A stretch of 64,000 nucleotides of DNA from Nocardioides sp. (GCF_004803405.1 NZ_SSXI01000227.1:21403-85402); one strand, 5' to 3'; positions 1-13,264 are shown, counted from the first letter of the stretch. Numbers and translations: made by a program. Notes: generated by a model not told the origin, from the letters alone.

Positions 1-125
1 CTCTTGCGGCCCTTCGAGCGACGGTTCGCCAGGACAGCGCGACCGGCGCGGGTGCGCATCCGAAGTCGGAAGCCGTGCACCTTGTGACGGCGACGGTTGT
101 TCGGCTGGTACGTGCGCTTGCTCAC
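1..125 (-). CDS. rpmH: 50S ribosomal protein L34 (partial, C-terminus cut by window edge)
   Basis: This is the small basic protein L34 of the large ribosomal subunit. The minus-strand reading starts at a GTG (125-123) and begins [19 protein letters not shown], the hallmark L34 N-terminus, followed by the [20 protein letters not shown] core. About 41 residues are visible; L34 is usually 44-47 residues, so only the last few are lost beyond base 1. A GAGAGG-like ribosome site lies just upstream (minus strand of 131-136). It is divergent from dnaA across the origin region, the standard bacterial arrangement. Confidence 0.96.
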   Translation of the reverse strand, partial: MSKRTYQPNNRRRHKVHGFRLRMRTRAGRAVLANRRSKGRK

Positions 126-624
126 GATGGACCTCTCAGGTGCAATGTCGGGAAGGGCCCCCGGCAGCCCGACGCACACCCGATCACGGGCCTGCGCGGC
201 TCGTCGGCCGGCACCGCGCAGCCACGATGAGACTCAGGAGTTGCTCGTCATGGACATGCGGCGCCGGTCGACACCGGACGACCAACAAACGGTACGCGCA
301 GGCGTGATCGCGGGTCAAACCGGCGGACGCTCCGGGGACCTGGCGCGAGCATGTCCAAAACCTGTGGATAGCGTATTGATCCGGGACCGGCTCGGCGGTT
401 AGGTTCGACCAATCCGGGTTTCCCCGCCGGTTCTGGAGCACCTGCGACATCGGGTGGCTGCAACGCGGCACCAACTCATCCGAATGTGGCGCTGACCTGC
501 GCCGATACACGTACGGTGGGCTCCGGGACGGTCCTGGTCCCCCCATCACCCGTCGGATGATGGAAACGTTCACAACCTGTGGACAACCTTGTGGACCCCC
601 AGACTGACCAGCGAGAGGTGAGGC
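126..624. promoter_or_regulatory. rpmH-dnaA intergenic region with DnaA boxes
   Basis: This is the 499-bp divergent spacer between rpmH and dnaA, with no convincing gene. DnaA-box-like 9-mers are seen on the minus strand: CTATCCACA (363-371), a perfect actinobacterial TTGTCCACA (578-586), and a weaker GGGTCCACA (590-598). The last two lie 27-47 bp before the dnaA start, where bound DnaA could repress its own gene. Promoters for both genes must lie here, but I could not place -10/-35 boxes with confidence. Confidence 0.75.
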
Positions 625-2193
625 GTGACCGGCACCCCGGAACAGCCCCAGAACGACCCCCAGGCGAGCCCGGGCGCAGACCCGGTCGACCCCCTCGAGG
701 CCGCGACCGCCCGACTGGAGCGTGAATGGTCGGCCGTGGTCGGCGAGCTCCAGGCTCACCAGCGGGCGTGGCTCCAGGCGAGCAAGCCGGTCACCCTGCA
801 CGGTTCCACCGCGATCGTCGCGGTGCCCGACGACTTCACCCGCAAGCGGCTCGAGGGCCGGCTGCGCGGACAGCTCGAGGACGCCCTGACCGACCGCTTC
901 GGACACGAGGTGCAGCTCGCGGTCACCGTCGACGGCACCCTGCGCCACGACGTCCCCTTCGACGCGCCCACCTCGTACGACACCGCGACGGTGTTCGAGG
1001 CACAGGGCGACATGTCGACAAATCAACATATCGATTCGTCGACGTTCGACGCCGCGCCGGCGCTCACGGTCCAGCCCGGACCGGACAGCGGTGGCTTCGA
1101 GGGCGCCGACATGGCGGCTGCCAGTGCCGCCGGACCCTCGGCCACCGGGGCTGGCGAGTCCCGGCTGAACCCGAAGTACACCTTCGAGACGTTCGTCATC
1201 GGATCGTCCAACCGGTTCCCGCACGCGGCGGCGGTCGCGGTGAGCGAAGCGCCCGGCAAGAGCTACAACCCGCTGCTGGTCTACGGGGAGTCCGGTCTCG
1301 GCAAGACCCACCTGCTCCACGCCATCGGACACTACGTCCGCACCATCTATGCCGGCAGCAAGGTGCGCTACGTCTCGAGCGAGGAGTTCACCAACGAGTT
1401 CATCAACGCGATCCGGGACGACCGGCAGGACCGGTTCAAGCGGAAGTACCGCGACGTGGACGTGCTCCTGATCGACGACATCCAGTTCCTGGAGGGCAAG
1501 ACGCAGACCCAGGAGGAGTTCTTCCACACCTTCAACACCCTGCACAACGCGAACAAGCAGATCGTGCTCACCTCCGACCGCCCGCCGAAACGGCTGGAGG
1601 CGCTCGAGGACCGGCTGCGCAACCGGTTCGAGTGGGGCCTGATCACCGACGTCCAGCCGCCCGACCTGGAGACCCGGATCGCGATCCTTCGCAAGAAGGC
1701 GGCCATGGACCGACTCACGGCGCCCTCCGACGTGCTGGAGTTCATCGCGAGCAAGATCCAGACCAACATCCGCGAGCTCGAGGGCGCCCTGATCCGAGTC
1801 ACCGCCTTCGCCAACCTCAACCGCCAGGACGTCGACATGACCCTGGCCGAGATCGTGCTGAAGGACCTGATCCCCGAGGGTGGCGAGCCGGAGATCACCG
1901 CGCCGCTGATCATCGCCCAGACCGCGGCGTACTTCGGCCTCTCGATCGAGGAGCTCACCGGTCCCAGCCGCGGTCGCCACCTGGTGATGGCCCGGCAGAT
2001 CGCCATGTACCTGTGCCGCGAGCTCACCGGCCTCTCGCTGCCCAAGATCGGCGCACAGTTCGGCAACCGCGACCACACCACGGTCATGTACGCGGAGCGC
2101 AAGATCAACCAGCTCCTCGGCGAGCGTCGCGCCGTCTTCAACCAGGTGAGTGAGCTGACCAACCGGGTCAAGATGCAGGCCCGGCAGGGCTGA
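625..2193 (+). CDS. dnaA: Chromosomal replication initiator protein DnaA
   Basis: The 522-residue AAA+ ATPase binds DnaA boxes and melts oriC. Domain I is at the N-terminus, followed by a low-complexity domain II (about 110-180), a Walker A GESGLGKTH near residue 221, a Walker B LLIDDIQF near 281, and the C-terminal DNA-binding signature GNRDHTTVMYAERKI near 479. The GTG start at 625 is chosen because GAGAGGTGAGG (613-623) sits directly upstream. It is flanked on both sides by DnaA-box clusters, and dnaN lies downstream. Length and motifs are normal for an actinobacterial DnaA. Confidence 0.98.
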   Translation: MTGTPEQPQNDPQASPGADPVDPLEAATARLEREWSAVVGELQAHQRAWLQASKPVTLHGSTAIVAVPDDFTRKRLEGRLRGQLEDALTDRFGHEVQLAVTVDGTLRHDVPFDAPTSYDTATVFEAQGDMSTNQHIDSSTFDAAPALTVQPGPDSGGFEGADMAAASAAGPSATGAGESRLNPKYTFETFVIGSSNRFPHAAAVAVSEAPGKSYNPLLVYGESGLGKTHLLHAIGHYVRTIYAGSKVRYVSSEEFTNEFINAIRDDRQDRFKRKYRDVDVLLIDDIQFLEGKTQTQEEFFHTFNTLHNANKQIVLTSDRPPKRLEALEDRLRNRFEWGLITDVQPPDLETRIAILRKKAAMDRLTAPSDVLEFIASKIQTNIRELEGALIRVTAFANLNRQDVDMTLAEIVLKDLIPEGGEPEITAPLIIAQTAAYFGLSIEELTGPSRGRHLVMARQIAMYLCRELTGLSLPKIGAQFGNRDHTTVMYAERKINQLLGERRAVFNQVSELTNRVKMQARQG

Positions 2194-2670
2194 TCGGCCG
2201 ACGACGGACCGCGCGGCACGCGAATTCATGTCGTCCGACCCTGTGGACAACTTCGTGCGAACTGTGCGAACTACACGGGGAGGATTCCGTGGAGGCTCCT
2301 GGGGCCGCGTCCACACGGCGCCGGTCCTCCACACCGGCCGGCCGCTGGTACCGATTTCCTCCACAGGTGGTCCCACCCCCCGAGACCGGCCCTCACCTGC
2401 ACGAACACGAGTTCTCCACAGTTTCCACCGCTGCTATGACTACTCCCTGACTACCTACATCTCCTCGATCGCCGGAACTCCACTCGCGCTCTGTCCTGTG
2501 GAACCGACCCGACCGGCCGACGACCGGCCGCCACTGCCGGTCCCGTCGCGAGCCACGACGTGGCAGGATGCAACCCCACACCGGGCACGACTGCCGTGGA
2601 TGTCATTCCGTCAGGGATGCACAGACGCAGATCAGCCCGACCCCTTCGAACTTGTGAGAGGTACGCCGAC
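2194..2670. other. oriC segment between dnaA and dnaN (DnaA box cluster)
   Basis: This is a 477-bp non-coding stretch. In actinobacteria the functional origin normally lies between dnaA and dnaN. By eye I see TGTGGACAA (2242-2250, a perfect box on the minus strand), GCGTCCACA (2307-2315), TCCTCCACA (2325-2333 and 2357-2365), TTCTCCACA (2412-2420) and TGTGGAACC (2497-2505). Most are one or two mismatches from TTGTCCACA and occur in both orientations. A slightly AT-richer stretch (about 2430-2470) could be the unwinding element, but this is weak. The dnaN ribosome site GAGAGG (2656-2661) ends the region. Confidence 0.85.
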
Positions 2671-3819
2671 GTGAAGTTCAGAGTCGATCGCGACGTCCTC
2701 GCGGACGCCGTCGCCTGGGCTGCCCGCAGCCTCCCCGTGCGTCCCAGTGCCCCGGTCCTCGCCGGTCTGCTGATCGAGGCCGGCGATGACGGCCTGGTGC
2801 TCTCGACCTTCGACTACGAGACCTCGGCCCGCGCCACGCTCACTGCCGAGGTCAGCGACGAGGGCAAGGCACTGGTCAGCGGCCGACTGCTGGCCGACAT
2901 CTGCCGCAGCCTGCCGAACAAGCCCGTCGACATCGCCCTCGACGGCGCGCGGGTCGCGCTGACCTGCGGATCGTCCCGGTTCTCGCTGCAGACGATGCCG
3001 GTCGAGGACTACCCGACGATCCCCGAGATGCCCGCCGCGACCGGCACGGTCGCGAGCGAGGCGTTCGCGCACGCGGTCGCCCAGGCGGTCACCGCCGCAG
3101 GTCGCGACGACATGCTCCCGGTGCTCACCGGTGTCCGCCTGGAGATCGAGGGCGACGCGATCGCGCTGCTGGCCACCGACCGCTTCCGGCTCTCGCAGCG
3201 CGAGCTCACCTGGAACCCCGGCACCCCGGACGCCTCGGTCGCGGCCCTGGTCCCGGCGAAGGTCCTCGGTGACACCGCGAAGTCGCTCACCGCCGGCCCC
3301 GAGGTCACCATCGCGTTGTCCGCCTCCGGCGCCGGTGAGGGCATCATCGGATTCGAGGGCACGGGTCCGGGAGGCGTCCGTCGTACGACGACCCGACTCC
3401 TCGACGGCGAGTTCCCCAAGGTCCGCAGCCTGTTCCCGACCGAGCGACTCACGATCGCCAGGATCGACCGCCTCGAGCTGATCGAGTCGGTCAAGCGGGT
3501 CTCGCTGGTGGCCGACCGCAACACCGCCGTGCAGCTGAGCTTCCACGACGGCGCGCTCACCCTCGACGCCGGCTCCGGCGACGACGCGCAGGCATCCGAG
3601 TCGGTGCCCGCCGAGATCCAGGGCGAGGACCTCGTGACCGGCTTCAACCCGCAGTTCCTCCTCGACGGGCTGACCGCGATCGACGAGCCGATCGTGGAGC
3701 TGGCGTTCACCCAGGCCTCGAAGCCGGTCGTGATCAGCGGCACCGGTGACGACGCTGCCGACTCCGCCGAGGGCGGCAGCTTCCGCTACCTCCTGATGCC
3801 GCGTCGCCTGCTCAGCTGA
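2671..3819 (+). CDS. dnaN: DNA polymerase III beta subunit (sliding clamp)
   Basis: This 382-residue ring-forming clamp tethers polymerase III to DNA. The chosen GTG start gives MKFRVDRDVLADAVAWAAR, the usual beta-clamp N-terminus, preceded by GAGAGG 9 bases upstream; the open frame continues further 5' but without clamp homology. Three repeats of the clamp fold span the length, and the C-terminus ends in the typical YLLMPRRLL, which forms part of the peptide-binding surface. Its position just downstream of oriC and dnaA matches the family context. Confidence 0.97.
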   Translation: MKFRVDRDVLADAVAWAARSLPVRPSAPVLAGLLIEAGDDGLVLSTFDYETSARATLTAEVSDEGKALVSGRLLADICRSLPNKPVDIALDGARVALTCGSSRFSLQTMPVEDYPTIPEMPAATGTVASEAFAHAVAQAVTAAGRDDMLPVLTGVRLEIEGDAIALLATDRFRLSQRELTWNPGTPDASVAALVPAKVLGDTAKSLTAGPEVTIALSASGAGEGIIGFEGTGPGGVRRTTTRLLDGEFPKVRSLFPTERLTIARIDRLELIESVKRVSLVADRNTAVQLSFHDGALTLDAGSGDDAQASESVPAEIQGEDLVTGFNPQFLLDGLTAIDEPIVELAFTQASKPVVISGTGDDAADSAEGGSFRYLLMPRRLLS

Positions 3820-3916
3820 GCCGGCCGGGACGGGCACCGACCTTCCGGCGGCAGCCACCCACCCCGTAGTTTTCAGCACCGACGTCGCAGCAACCGCATC
3901 CACAGGGGGATCGCCC

Positions 3917-4825
3917 ATGCACATCGGACTGGTCGGACTCGGCAAGATGGGTGGGAACATGCGCACCCGGATGCGGCAGGCCGGGCTCACCGTGGTCGGG
4001 TACGACCGCAACCCCGACCTCTCCGACGTCGACAGCCTCGCCGCCATGGTCGATGCGCTGCCGAGCCCCAGGGTGGTCTGGGTGATGGTGCCGCACGGCG
4101 AGCCGACCCGGTCCACGATCGCCGAGCTCAAGGACCTCCTGGGGGCGGGCGACCTGGTCGTGGACGGCGGCAACTCCAAGTACACCGACGACACGGTCAA
4201 CGCCGCCCTGCTCGGTGAGAAGGGCATCGGCTTCGTGGACTGTGGCGTCTCCGGTGGGGTGTGGGGACTGGAGAACGGCTACGCGCTGATGTGCGGTGGC
4301 TCGGAGGAGGACGTCGCCAAGGTGCAGCCGGCCTTCGACGCGCTCAAGCCGGCGGAGGGCGGCTTCGTCCACGCCGGTCGCACGCCCGGTGCCGGGCACT
4401 TCGCCAAGATGGTCCACAACGGCATCGAGTACGCCATGATGCAGGCCTACGCCGAGGGCTGGGAGCTGCTCGAGAAGGTCGACCTCGTCGAGAACGTGCC
4501 CGAGGTCTACGACTCCTGGCGGCACGGGACCGTGATCAGGTCCTGGCTCCTGGACCTGTTGACCGAGGCGATCTCGGCCGACACCCACCTCGACAACCTC
4601 CGCGGCTACGCCGAGGACTCCGGCGAGGGCCGGTGGACGGTCCAGGCCGCGATCGACCACGCCGTGCCGATGCACGTGATCGCCTCCTCACTCTTCGCGC
4701 GCTTCACCTCGCGCCAGGACGACAGCCCGGCGATGAAGGCGATCGCCGCGATGCGCAACCAGTTCGGCGGCCACGCCGTGCACACCGAGCCGCCCCCGGG
4801 CGGAGAGGCGAACCCGGACGTCTGA
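3917..4825 (+). CDS. gnd: 6-phosphogluconate dehydrogenase, short decarboxylating form
   Basis: It oxidises and decarboxylates 6-phosphogluconate to ribulose 5-phosphate in the pentose phosphate pathway. At 302 residues it belongs to the short (Gnd2/YqeC-like) class rather than the 470-residue class. The N-terminus has the Rossmann motif MHIGLVGLGKMGGNM. The substrate-binding DGGNSKYTDD is near residue 85, and the catalytic segment HYMVHNGIEY-like GHFAKMVHNGIEYAMMQ is near residue 160. It sits between dnaN and recF, a placement common in high-GC Gram-positives. It is convergent with the DUF2752 gene, with 7 bases between the stops. Confidence 0.93.
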   Translation: MHIGLVGLGKMGGNMRTRMRQAGLTVVGYDRNPDLSDVDSLAAMVDALPSPRVVWVMVPHGEPTRSTIAELKDLLGAGDLVVDGGNSKYTDDTVNAALLGEKGIGFVDCGVSGGVWGLENGYALMCGGSEEDVAKVQPAFDALKPAEGGFVHAGRTPGAGHFAKMVHNGIEYAMMQAYAEGWELLEKVDLVENVPEVYDSWRHGTVIRSWLLDLLTEAISADTHLDNLRGYAEDSGEGRWTVQAAIDHAVPMHVIASSLFARFTSRQDDSPAMKAIAAMRNQFGGHAVHTEPPPGGEANPDV

Positions 4826-4832
4826 GCGCGGC

Positions 4833-5246
4833 TCAGGCCGCCGCGGCCATCCGGATGACGGCGAAGCCGAGCCACGCCACGGCCACCACGATCCCGGCCG
4901 GGTGCGTGACGATCCGGTCCAGCGACGGTGCGGCGGTACGGCGGAGCCGGGCCCGGACGGCCAGCAGCGCCAGGACGACGACGAGCGCGACGGCGAGGGG
5001 TCCGAAGGGGTGCGCGAGGAACGACTCCCGCCACCAGCCGTGCACCAGGTAGACCCAGGAGCGGGTCAGGCCGCAGCCGGGGCACGGCAGCCCGGTCAGT
5101 CGACGGAAGGGACAGAGGACCGGCCCGTCCTCGATCTGCTCCGGTGAGAGCAGGCACGCGGCCGCCAACGCGACGACCCCGCCGGCCGCGAGCACTTCTG
5201 TGCTCGCGAGCCGCGGGGTCGTGATCGGTGGGACCGTGGTGGTCAC
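4833..5246 (-). CDS. DUF2752 family membrane protein
   Basis: This is a 137-residue predicted integral membrane protein of unknown function. It starts at GTG ([15 protein letters not shown]), since the longer frame overlaps the upstream TM2 gene. It has the family signature [19 protein letters not shown] near residues 50-70, with a paired-cysteine CPGCG loop between hydrophobic helices. Two more hydrophobic segments follow ([15 protein letters not shown] and [14 protein letters not shown]). The start lies two bases after the stop of the TM2 gene, so the two are probably co-transcribed and translationally coupled. That pairing is common for this family, but no biochemical role is known to me. 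Confidence 0.85.
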   Translation of the reverse strand: MTTTVPPITTPRLASTEVLAAGGVVALAAACLLSPEQIEDGPVLCPFRRLTGLPCPGCGLTRSWVYLVHGWWRESFLAHPFGPLAVALVVVLALLAVRARLRRTAAPSLDRIVTHPAGIVVAVAWLGFAVIRMAAAA

Positions 5247-5248
5247 CT

Positions 5249-5671
5249 TCAGCGGAGGGGGCGGCCCTGCGCGTCCGGGACCTTGCGCAGCAGGATCAGC
5301 ACCAGGTCGATGATCGCCCAGATGCCACAACCACCGAGGGTCAGCAGCTTGCCCACGCCGAGGCCGGTGTAGCCGAGGTAGAACCGGTCGACGCCGAAGA
5401 TGCCGACCAGCCAGGAGATGAGGACCGTGGTCAGCCACTCCTTGTCGGAGTACAGGCCCGGGACGTCCTTGGCCGCGAAGAACTGCTGGCTGTCGGCCGT
5501 CCGCACCGGCGTGTCGGCCTTGATCTGGTTGGAGACCGCCATCTGGGCGAGCGTTCCGAAGTCCAACGGGCCCTGCTCCTGCCCGAGAACGTTCACATAG
5601 AAGGAGCCACCGCCGGGGGCGCCGGGCGCCTGGGGCTGGTTGCCGTAGGGAGGGTTGGGTGGTTGCGTCAT
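5249..5671 (-). CDS. TM2 domain-containing protein with N-terminal GYF_2-like domain
   Basis: This is a 140-residue membrane protein. A proline- and glycine-rich head (about 1-25) leads into a GYF_2-like domain ([21 protein letters not shown], about 24-70). A TM2 domain follows: two transmembrane helices around the turn [18 protein letters not shown]. It is likely a small envelope protein of unknown function. The ATG start at 5671 is the only reasonable one. It is the first gene of a two-gene minus-strand unit with DUF2752 and is divergent from recF. Confidence 0.88.
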   Translation of the reverse strand: MTQPPNPPYGNQPQAPGAPGGGSFYVNVLGQEQGPLDFGTLAQMAVSNQIKADTPVRTADSQQFFAAKDVPGLYSDKEWLTTVLISWLVGIFGVDRFYLGYTGLGVGKLLTLGGCGIWAIIDLVLILLRKVPDAQGRPLR

Positions 5672-5803
5672 GCCGGTCAGCCTAGGGTGATCGGACCCTT
5701 CCTAAACCCGGTTTGCCGTTTGCATGCGGTTTTTTCGTCGCGGAGACGATCCGGGGCGAGGATGGTGGGATCCACGGGGGCAAGAGCGAAGAGGAGTGGT
5801 GCC

Positions 5804-6961
5804 GTGCACGTCTCGCACCTGTCGCTCCACGACTTCCGCTCCTACGCCGAGGTCGACGTCGCGCTCGAGCCTGGAGTCACCGCGTTCGTCGGCAGCAACG
5901 GGCAGGGCAAGACGAACCTGGTCGAGGCGATCGACTACCTCTCGCGGCTCTCCTCGCACCGGGTCGCCACCGACGCGCCCCTGGTCCGCGCCGGCGCCGA
6001 GCAGGCCGTGGTCCGCGCCGCGGTCGTCCGCGACGGGCGCACCGCGATCCTCGAGGTCGAGCTCAACCCCGGTCGCGCCAACCGGGCACGGATCAACCGG
6101 TCGCCGCTGTCGCGTGCCCGCGACCTCGTCGGCATCGTCCGTACGGTGGTGTTCAGCCCGGAGGACCTCGCCCTGGTCAAGGGCGACCCGGCGCAGCGGC
6201 GCAGCCTCCTCGATGACCTGCTGGTGCTGCGGACGCCTCGCTACGCCGGCGTGATCGCGGACTACGAGCGGGTGCTCAAACAGCGCAACACCCTGCTGAA
6301 GTCGCTCCACGCCGCCCGTGGAAGCAGTCGGGACGCGGCGCTGGCCACCCTCGCGGCCTGGGACGACCACCTGGTGTCCGCCGGCGCCGAGCTGCTCGCG
6401 GGCCGGCGCGCGCTGGCGACCGACCTGGCGCCGTACCTGGGGAAGGCGTATGAGGCCGTCGCCCGAGGCGCCTCCCGCGACGACGCCCGGATCGCCTACC
6501 AGGCCACCGTCCCGGTCCCTGGATCCAGCGACACCACCGGCTCCGGAGCGGGCGACCTGGCCGGCAGCTTCCGCGCCGAGCTGGAGCGTCGGCGCGACGA
6601 CGAGATCAACCGTGGGCTGACCCTGGTCGGCCCGCACCGGGACGACCTGCTCTGCACCCTGGGGCCCGGCGACGACCAGCGGCTGCCGGTCCGCGGCTAC
6701 GCCAGCCACGGGGAGTCGTGGTCCTTCGCGCTGGCGCTGCGCCTGGCGTCGTACGACCTGCTCCGCGCCGACGGCGACGACCCGATCCTGATCCTCGACG
6801 ACGTCTTCGCCGAGCTGGACTCGGACCGCCGCGCGCAGCTGGCGCAGCTGGTGGCCGGCGCCGAGCAGGTGCTGGTCACTGCCGCGGTCGAGGCCGACGT
6901 GCCCGAGCAGCTGCGTGGGACGACGTTCCGGGTGGCGGCCGGCGAGGTGACCCGTGCCTGA
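5804..6961 (+). CDS. recF: DNA replication and repair protein RecF
   Basis: This 385-residue SMC-like ATPase helps load RecA at ssDNA gaps. It begins [19 protein letters not shown], then Walker [16 protein letters not shown] near residue 30. The ABC-type signature region is near 310 and the Walker [13 protein letters not shown] near 325. The GTG at 5804 is chosen over the long upstream extension because it matches the family N-terminus and has GAGGAG at 5791-5796. The 3' end overlaps the next gene by 8 bases, indicating an operon with dciA. Confidence 0.96.
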   Translation: MHVSHLSLHDFRSYAEVDVALEPGVTAFVGSNGQGKTNLVEAIDYLSRLSSHRVATDAPLVRAGAEQAVVRAAVVRDGRTAILEVELNPGRANRARINRSPLSRARDLVGIVRTVVFSPEDLALVKGDPAQRRSLLDDLLVLRTPRYAGVIADYERVLKQRNTLLKSLHAARGSSRDAALATLAAWDDHLVSAGAELLAGRRALATDLAPYLGKAYEAVARGASRDDARIAYQATVPVPGSSDTTGSGAGDLAGSFRAELERRRDDEINRGLTLVGPHRDDLLCTLGPGDDQRLPVRGYASHGESWSFALALRLASYDLLRADGDDPILILDDVFAELDSDRRAQLAQLVAGAEQVLVTAAVEADVPEQLRGTTFRVAAGEVTRA

Positions 6962-7556
6962 GGTCCCGGACCTGCCCGAGGAGCCGAGCCCGGTCGACCG
7001 GGTCGACCCGGTCGAGGAGGCCGAGGAGGCCGAGGAGCACCGTGCCGACGGCCTGGACCTCGCCCGGTCGATGATGAAGGGCGCAGCCGGATCGAGTACG
7101 ACGCCGGCCCGGCGCCGGCCGCGGCGCAGTGCCGACGGTCAGTTCCGGCCCCGTGGCCGCCGGGGCGACGCGCAGCTCTCGGGGGCACACCCCGACGGCC
7201 GCGACCCGCAGATGATCGGGTCGGAGCTGGGCCGGATCATCGACGAGCGCGGCTGGGGACTGGACCTCCAGGTGCGGGGGGTGTTCGGCCGGTGGACCGA
7301 GATCGTCGGCACCGAGATCGGCGCCCACTCGACGCCGGAGTCGCTCAGTGACGGCGTCCTCGTGGTCCGCACCGACTCCACCGCCTGGGCGACCCAGCTG
7401 AAGATGCTCGCCTCGAGCGTGGTGAAGCGGCTGAACCAGGAGCTCGGCGACGGCACCGTCACGGTCGTGGAGGTGCTCGGACCCAACGCCCCGAGCTGGA
7501 AGCACGGCCGTCGGTCGGCCCGCGACGGTCGGGGTCCGCGCGACACCTACGGCTGA
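6954..7556 (+). CDS. dciA: DUF721 / DciA-type protein, probable replicative helicase loader
   Basis: This 200-residue protein has an acidic, Pro/Glu-rich N-terminal tail (about 1-35), a basic linker (about 45-75), and a C-terminal DUF721 domain (about 85-185: [50 protein letters not shown]). DUF721 proteins include DciA, which assists DnaB helicase in bacteria lacking DnaC/DnaI. That role is known for other species and inferred here. The GTG start overlaps the recF stop by 8 bases. Placement between recF and gyrB is typical of actinobacteria. Confidence 0.9.
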   Translation: MPEVPDLPEEPSPVDRVDPVEEAEEAEEHRADGLDLARSMMKGAAGSSTTPARRRPRRSADGQFRPRGRRGDAQLSGAHPDGRDPQMIGSELGRIIDERGWGLDLQVRGVFGRWTEIVGTEIGAHSTPESLSDGVLVVRTDSTAWATQLKMLASSVVKRLNQELGDGTVTVVEVLGPNAPSWKHGRRSARDGRGPRDTYG

Positions 7557-7829
7557 GGGGCGCGGCCGAGAGGGATCGGTCTGGACCGGCCCTCTGGACG
7601 ATCGGATCGCTCGATCGTCGTACCGGGACCCATCGGCACCCCTCCCGGGCCGTCCTGACCGCGGTTCTGTGGCGCTCAGGGCCCCATTTCATCCACAGAC
7701 CACCCGGCCCCGGGGGTGGCGACCGTGTCTGGATGCCCTCAGGCCGCTATCATGGCTGTTGGGCCGGGTTTGCGTCACCACGGCGTGTGCCCCGGCCTTC
7801 GCTATGCCACCGCTCCCGAAGAGGTCCTT

Positions 7830-9980
7830 GTGTCCAGTGCTGACCAGCCCGTCCCCGCGGTTCCCGTCGAGTCCGCCGAAGGCACCCCCAGCGGGCAGGT
7901 CCCCACGGGTGACTACGACGCCTCCGCGATCCAGGTGCTCGAGGGCCTCGAGGCGGTCCGGAAGCGGCCCGGCATGTACATCGGCTCGACCGGTGAGCGC
8001 GGCCTGCACCACCTGATCTGGGAGATCGTCGACAACGCGGTCGACGAGGCGCTGGCCGGCTACTGCGACCGGATCGTGGTCACCCTGATGGCCGACGGCG
8101 CGGTCCGGGTGGAGGACAACGGCCGCGGCATCCCGACCGGCACGGCGCCGGGCCAGGACATCCCCGCGGTGACGCTCGCGCTGACCGTGCTCCACGCCGG
8201 CGGCAAGTTCGGCGGCGGCGGGTACAAGGTCTCCGGTGGCCTGCACGGGGTCGGCGTCTCCGTCGTGAACGCCCTCTCCAGCCACCTCAAGGTCGAGGTG
8301 AAGAACCGCGGCAAGCTCTGGGAGCAGGAGTTCTCCCTCGGCGACCCCGTCTACGACCTGCGCGAGGTCCGTGACCTCGAGGACGGCGAGGGCACCGGCA
8401 CCACGGTGACCTGGCACGCGAGTCCCGAGATCTTCGAGACGACCACCTACTCGCTGGAGACGATCAGCCACCGCTTCCGCGAGATGGCCTTCCTCAACAA
8501 GGGCCTCGAGATCGTCGTCGTCGACGAGCGGCCCGCCGCGGCCGAGCTCGCCGACGTCGTCGCGGACGACTCGATCAACACCTCTCTCGCCGGCGACGGC
8601 GGCGACGGCCACCCCGGGTCCCAGGGCGACGCGATCCAGCGCGAGGGGGCCGGACTCAAGCAGGTCTTCAAGTACGAGCGCGGTCTGGTCGACTACGTCG
8701 AGCACATCAACCGCAGCAAGCAGGCCGCCAACCCCACGGTCATCAGCTTCGAGGCCGACTCCGACGACTACCCCGGCCTCAACACCAACGGCTCGCACAT
8801 GAGCCTGGAGGTGGCGATGCAGTGGAACACCTCCTACACCGAGTCGGTCCACACCTTCGCCAACACGATCAACACCCACGAGGGCGGCACGCACGAGGAG
8901 GGCTTCCGGTCGGCGCTCACCTCGCTGATCAACAACTGGGGCGAGGAGTGGGGCCTGATCAAGAAGCGCGAGGACCGGGTCAGCGGCGACGACATCCGCG
9001 AGGGCCTGACCGCGATCATCTCGATCAAGCTCGGCGAGCCCCAGTTCGAGGGCCAGACCAAGACCAAGCTCGGCAACACCGAGGCCAAGGGCTTCGTGCA
9101 GCGCCTGGTCAACGACCAGCTCGGCGCCTGGCTGGAGCAGAACCCCGCCGAGGGCAAGGACATCGTCCGCAAGGCGCAGGCCGCGGCCTCCGCTCGGATC
9201 GCCGCCCGCAAGGCGCGCGACCTGGCCCGCAACCGCAAGGGGCTGCTGGGCGGCGGCGGCCTCCCCGGCAAGCTGTCGGACTGCCAGTCGACGAACCCCG
9301 AGGAGTGCGAGGTCTTCATCGTCGAGGGCGACTCGGCGGGTGGCTCGGCCCGTCAGGGCCGCGACCCGCGCGTCCAGGCGATCCTCCCGATCCGCGGCAA
9401 GATCCTCAACGTCGAGAAGGCCCGCATCGACAAGGTTCTGGCCAACCAGGAGGTCCAGGCGATCATCTCCGCGCTCGGCACCGGCATCCAGGAGGAGTTC
9501 AACCTGGAGAAGCTGCGCTACCACAAGGTGGTGCTGATGGCGGACGCGGACGTCGACGGCCACCACATCAACACGCTGCTGCTCACGCTGCTGTTCCGGT
9601 TCATGCGGCCGCTGATCGAGCACGGCTTCGTCTACATGGCGCAGCCGCCGCTGTACCGGATCCGGTGGAACAAGCCGGCCGAGCACGAGTTCGTCTACTC
9701 CGACTCCGAGCGGGACGCGCTGATGCGCGACGGCCTCGCGAACGGCAAGAAGCTGCCCAAGGAGAACCCGGTCCAGCGCTACAAGGGTCTCGGCGAGATG
9801 AACGCCGAGGAGCTGTGGGAGACCACGATGAACCCCGAGCAGCGGCTGATGCTCCAGGTCAACCTCGACGACGCGGCCCAGGCCGACGAGATCTTCTCGA
9901 TCCTGATGGGGGAGGACGTCGAGCAGCGACGCTCCTTCATCCAGCGCAACGCCAAGGATGTTCGCTTCCTCGATATCTGA
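7830..9980 (+). CDS. gyrB: DNA gyrase subunit B
   Basis: This is the ATPase and TOPRIM subunit of gyrase (716 residues from this GTG). The GHKL ATP-binding motifs [13 protein letters not shown] and [14 protein letters not shown] lie in the first third. The TOPRIM motif [16 protein letters not shown] is near 500 and the metal-binding DADVDGHH near 570. The [16 protein letters not shown] tail box is intact. A Gly/Asp-rich loop (about 250-270) resembles the extra loop seen in actinobacterial GyrB. The start is set by GAAGAGG at 7818-7824; the open frame extends 114 bases upstream without homology. A possible -10 (TATCAT, 7748-7753) lies about 77 bp upstream. Confidence 0.97.
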   Translation: MSSADQPVPAVPVESAEGTPSGQVPTGDYDASAIQVLEGLEAVRKRPGMYIGSTGERGLHHLIWEIVDNAVDEALAGYCDRIVVTLMADGAVRVEDNGRGIPTGTAPGQDIPAVTLALTVLHAGGKFGGGGYKVSGGLHGVGVSVVNALSSHLKVEVKNRGKLWEQEFSLGDPVYDLREVRDLEDGEGTGTTVTWHASPEIFETTTYSLETISHRFREMAFLNKGLEIVVVDERPAAAELADVVADDSINTSLAGDGGDGHPGSQGDAIQREGAGLKQVFKYERGLVDYVEHINRSKQAANPTVISFEADSDDYPGLNTNGSHMSLEVAMQWNTSYTESVHTFANTINTHEGGTHEEGFRSALTSLINNWGEEWGLIKKREDRVSGDDIREGLTAIISIKLGEPQFEGQTKTKLGNTEAKGFVQRLVNDQLGAWLEQNPAEGKDIVRKAQAAASARIAARKARDLARNRKGLLGGGGLPGKLSDCQSTNPEECEVFIVEGDSAGGSARQGRDPRVQAILPIRGKILNVEKARIDKVLANQEVQAIISALGTGIQEEFNLEKLRYHKVVLMADADVDGHHINTLLLTLLFRFMRPLIEHGFVYMAQPPLYRIRWNKPAEHEFVYSDSERDALMRDGLANGKKLPKENPVQRYKGLGEMNAEELWETTMNPEQRLMLQVNLDDAAQADEIFSILMGEDVEQRRSFIQRNAKDVRFLDI

Positions 9981-10006
9981 GTGTCTAGCGCAGACCTTAG
10001 ATATCG
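9971..10006. promoter_or_regulatory. Strong hairpin in the gyrB-gyrA junction
   Basis: The 36 bases contain an 11-bp stem (CGATATCTGAG against CTTAGATATCG, one G-T pair). A one-base bulge follows, then four more pairs (GTCT/AGAC) closing on a five-base loop. The structure includes the gyrB stop codon and ends 25 bases before the gyrA start. No T-run follows, so it is not a classic terminator; it could be a partial attenuator, an RNase block or a stability element. Confidence 0.6.
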
Positions 10007-10031
10007 ATAGAACCAGCCAGAGAGAGCAATC

Positions 10032-12718
<2,687 letters not shown>

Positions 12719-12719
<1 letters not shown>

Positions 12720-13264
12720 TGACCGACCGAGCCGACGAGACCGCCGTCCGTCCGGCGACGGAAACCGGACCCGGGCGGGCCGGCGGACAGGCCTCGGTCG
12801 CCGAGGCTCCGCCCGCTCCGCCGGAGGCGCGCAGGCCGATCTCCGTGGCCACCACCAGCGGCACGCCCGGCCAGGCCTCGGTTCACCGTCCGCCGCGCCG
12901 AGCGCGGCTCCGGCTGACCCGGATCGACCCGTGGTCGGTGATGAAGACTTCCTTCCTCCTCTCGATCGCCTTCGCGGTCGTGACCGTCGTGTCCGTCGCG
13001 ATGGTGTGGCAGGTGCTCGGCGCCGCGGGCGTGTGGGACTCGATCAACTCCACGATCCAGGAGAGCATCGGCGGCGAGGACATCGCGGCGTTCCGGATCG
13101 AGGACTACCTCGGAACCAGCCGGGTGCTCGGTTTCACGATGCTCGTCGCGGCCATCGACGTCGTACTGATCACCGCGGCGGCCACCCTCCTGGCCTTCCT
13201 CTACAACATGGCGGCGGCCCTCCTCGGCGGCGTCGAGATCACCCTCGCCGAGGACGCGCAGTAG
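12719..13264 (+). CDS. DUF3566 domain transmembrane protein
   Basis: This 181-residue protein has an unstructured Pro/Ala-rich head (1-65). The DUF3566 region follows (RLTRIDPWSVMKTSFLLSIA), with two transmembrane helices (about 77-100 and 140-170). The function is unknown to me; the family sits directly after gyrA in most actinobacteria, as here. Start and stop overlap with gyrA by one base, indicating the same operon. The match to the family pattern (RIDPWSVMK, then WDSINS, and a closing LLGGVEITLAED) is strong. Confidence 0.92.

Noticed and set aside
184-2376. Minus-strand open frame of 730 codons across dnaA and the origin
   Set aside because: It is antisense to dnaA, crosses DnaA boxes and has no recognisable motif.
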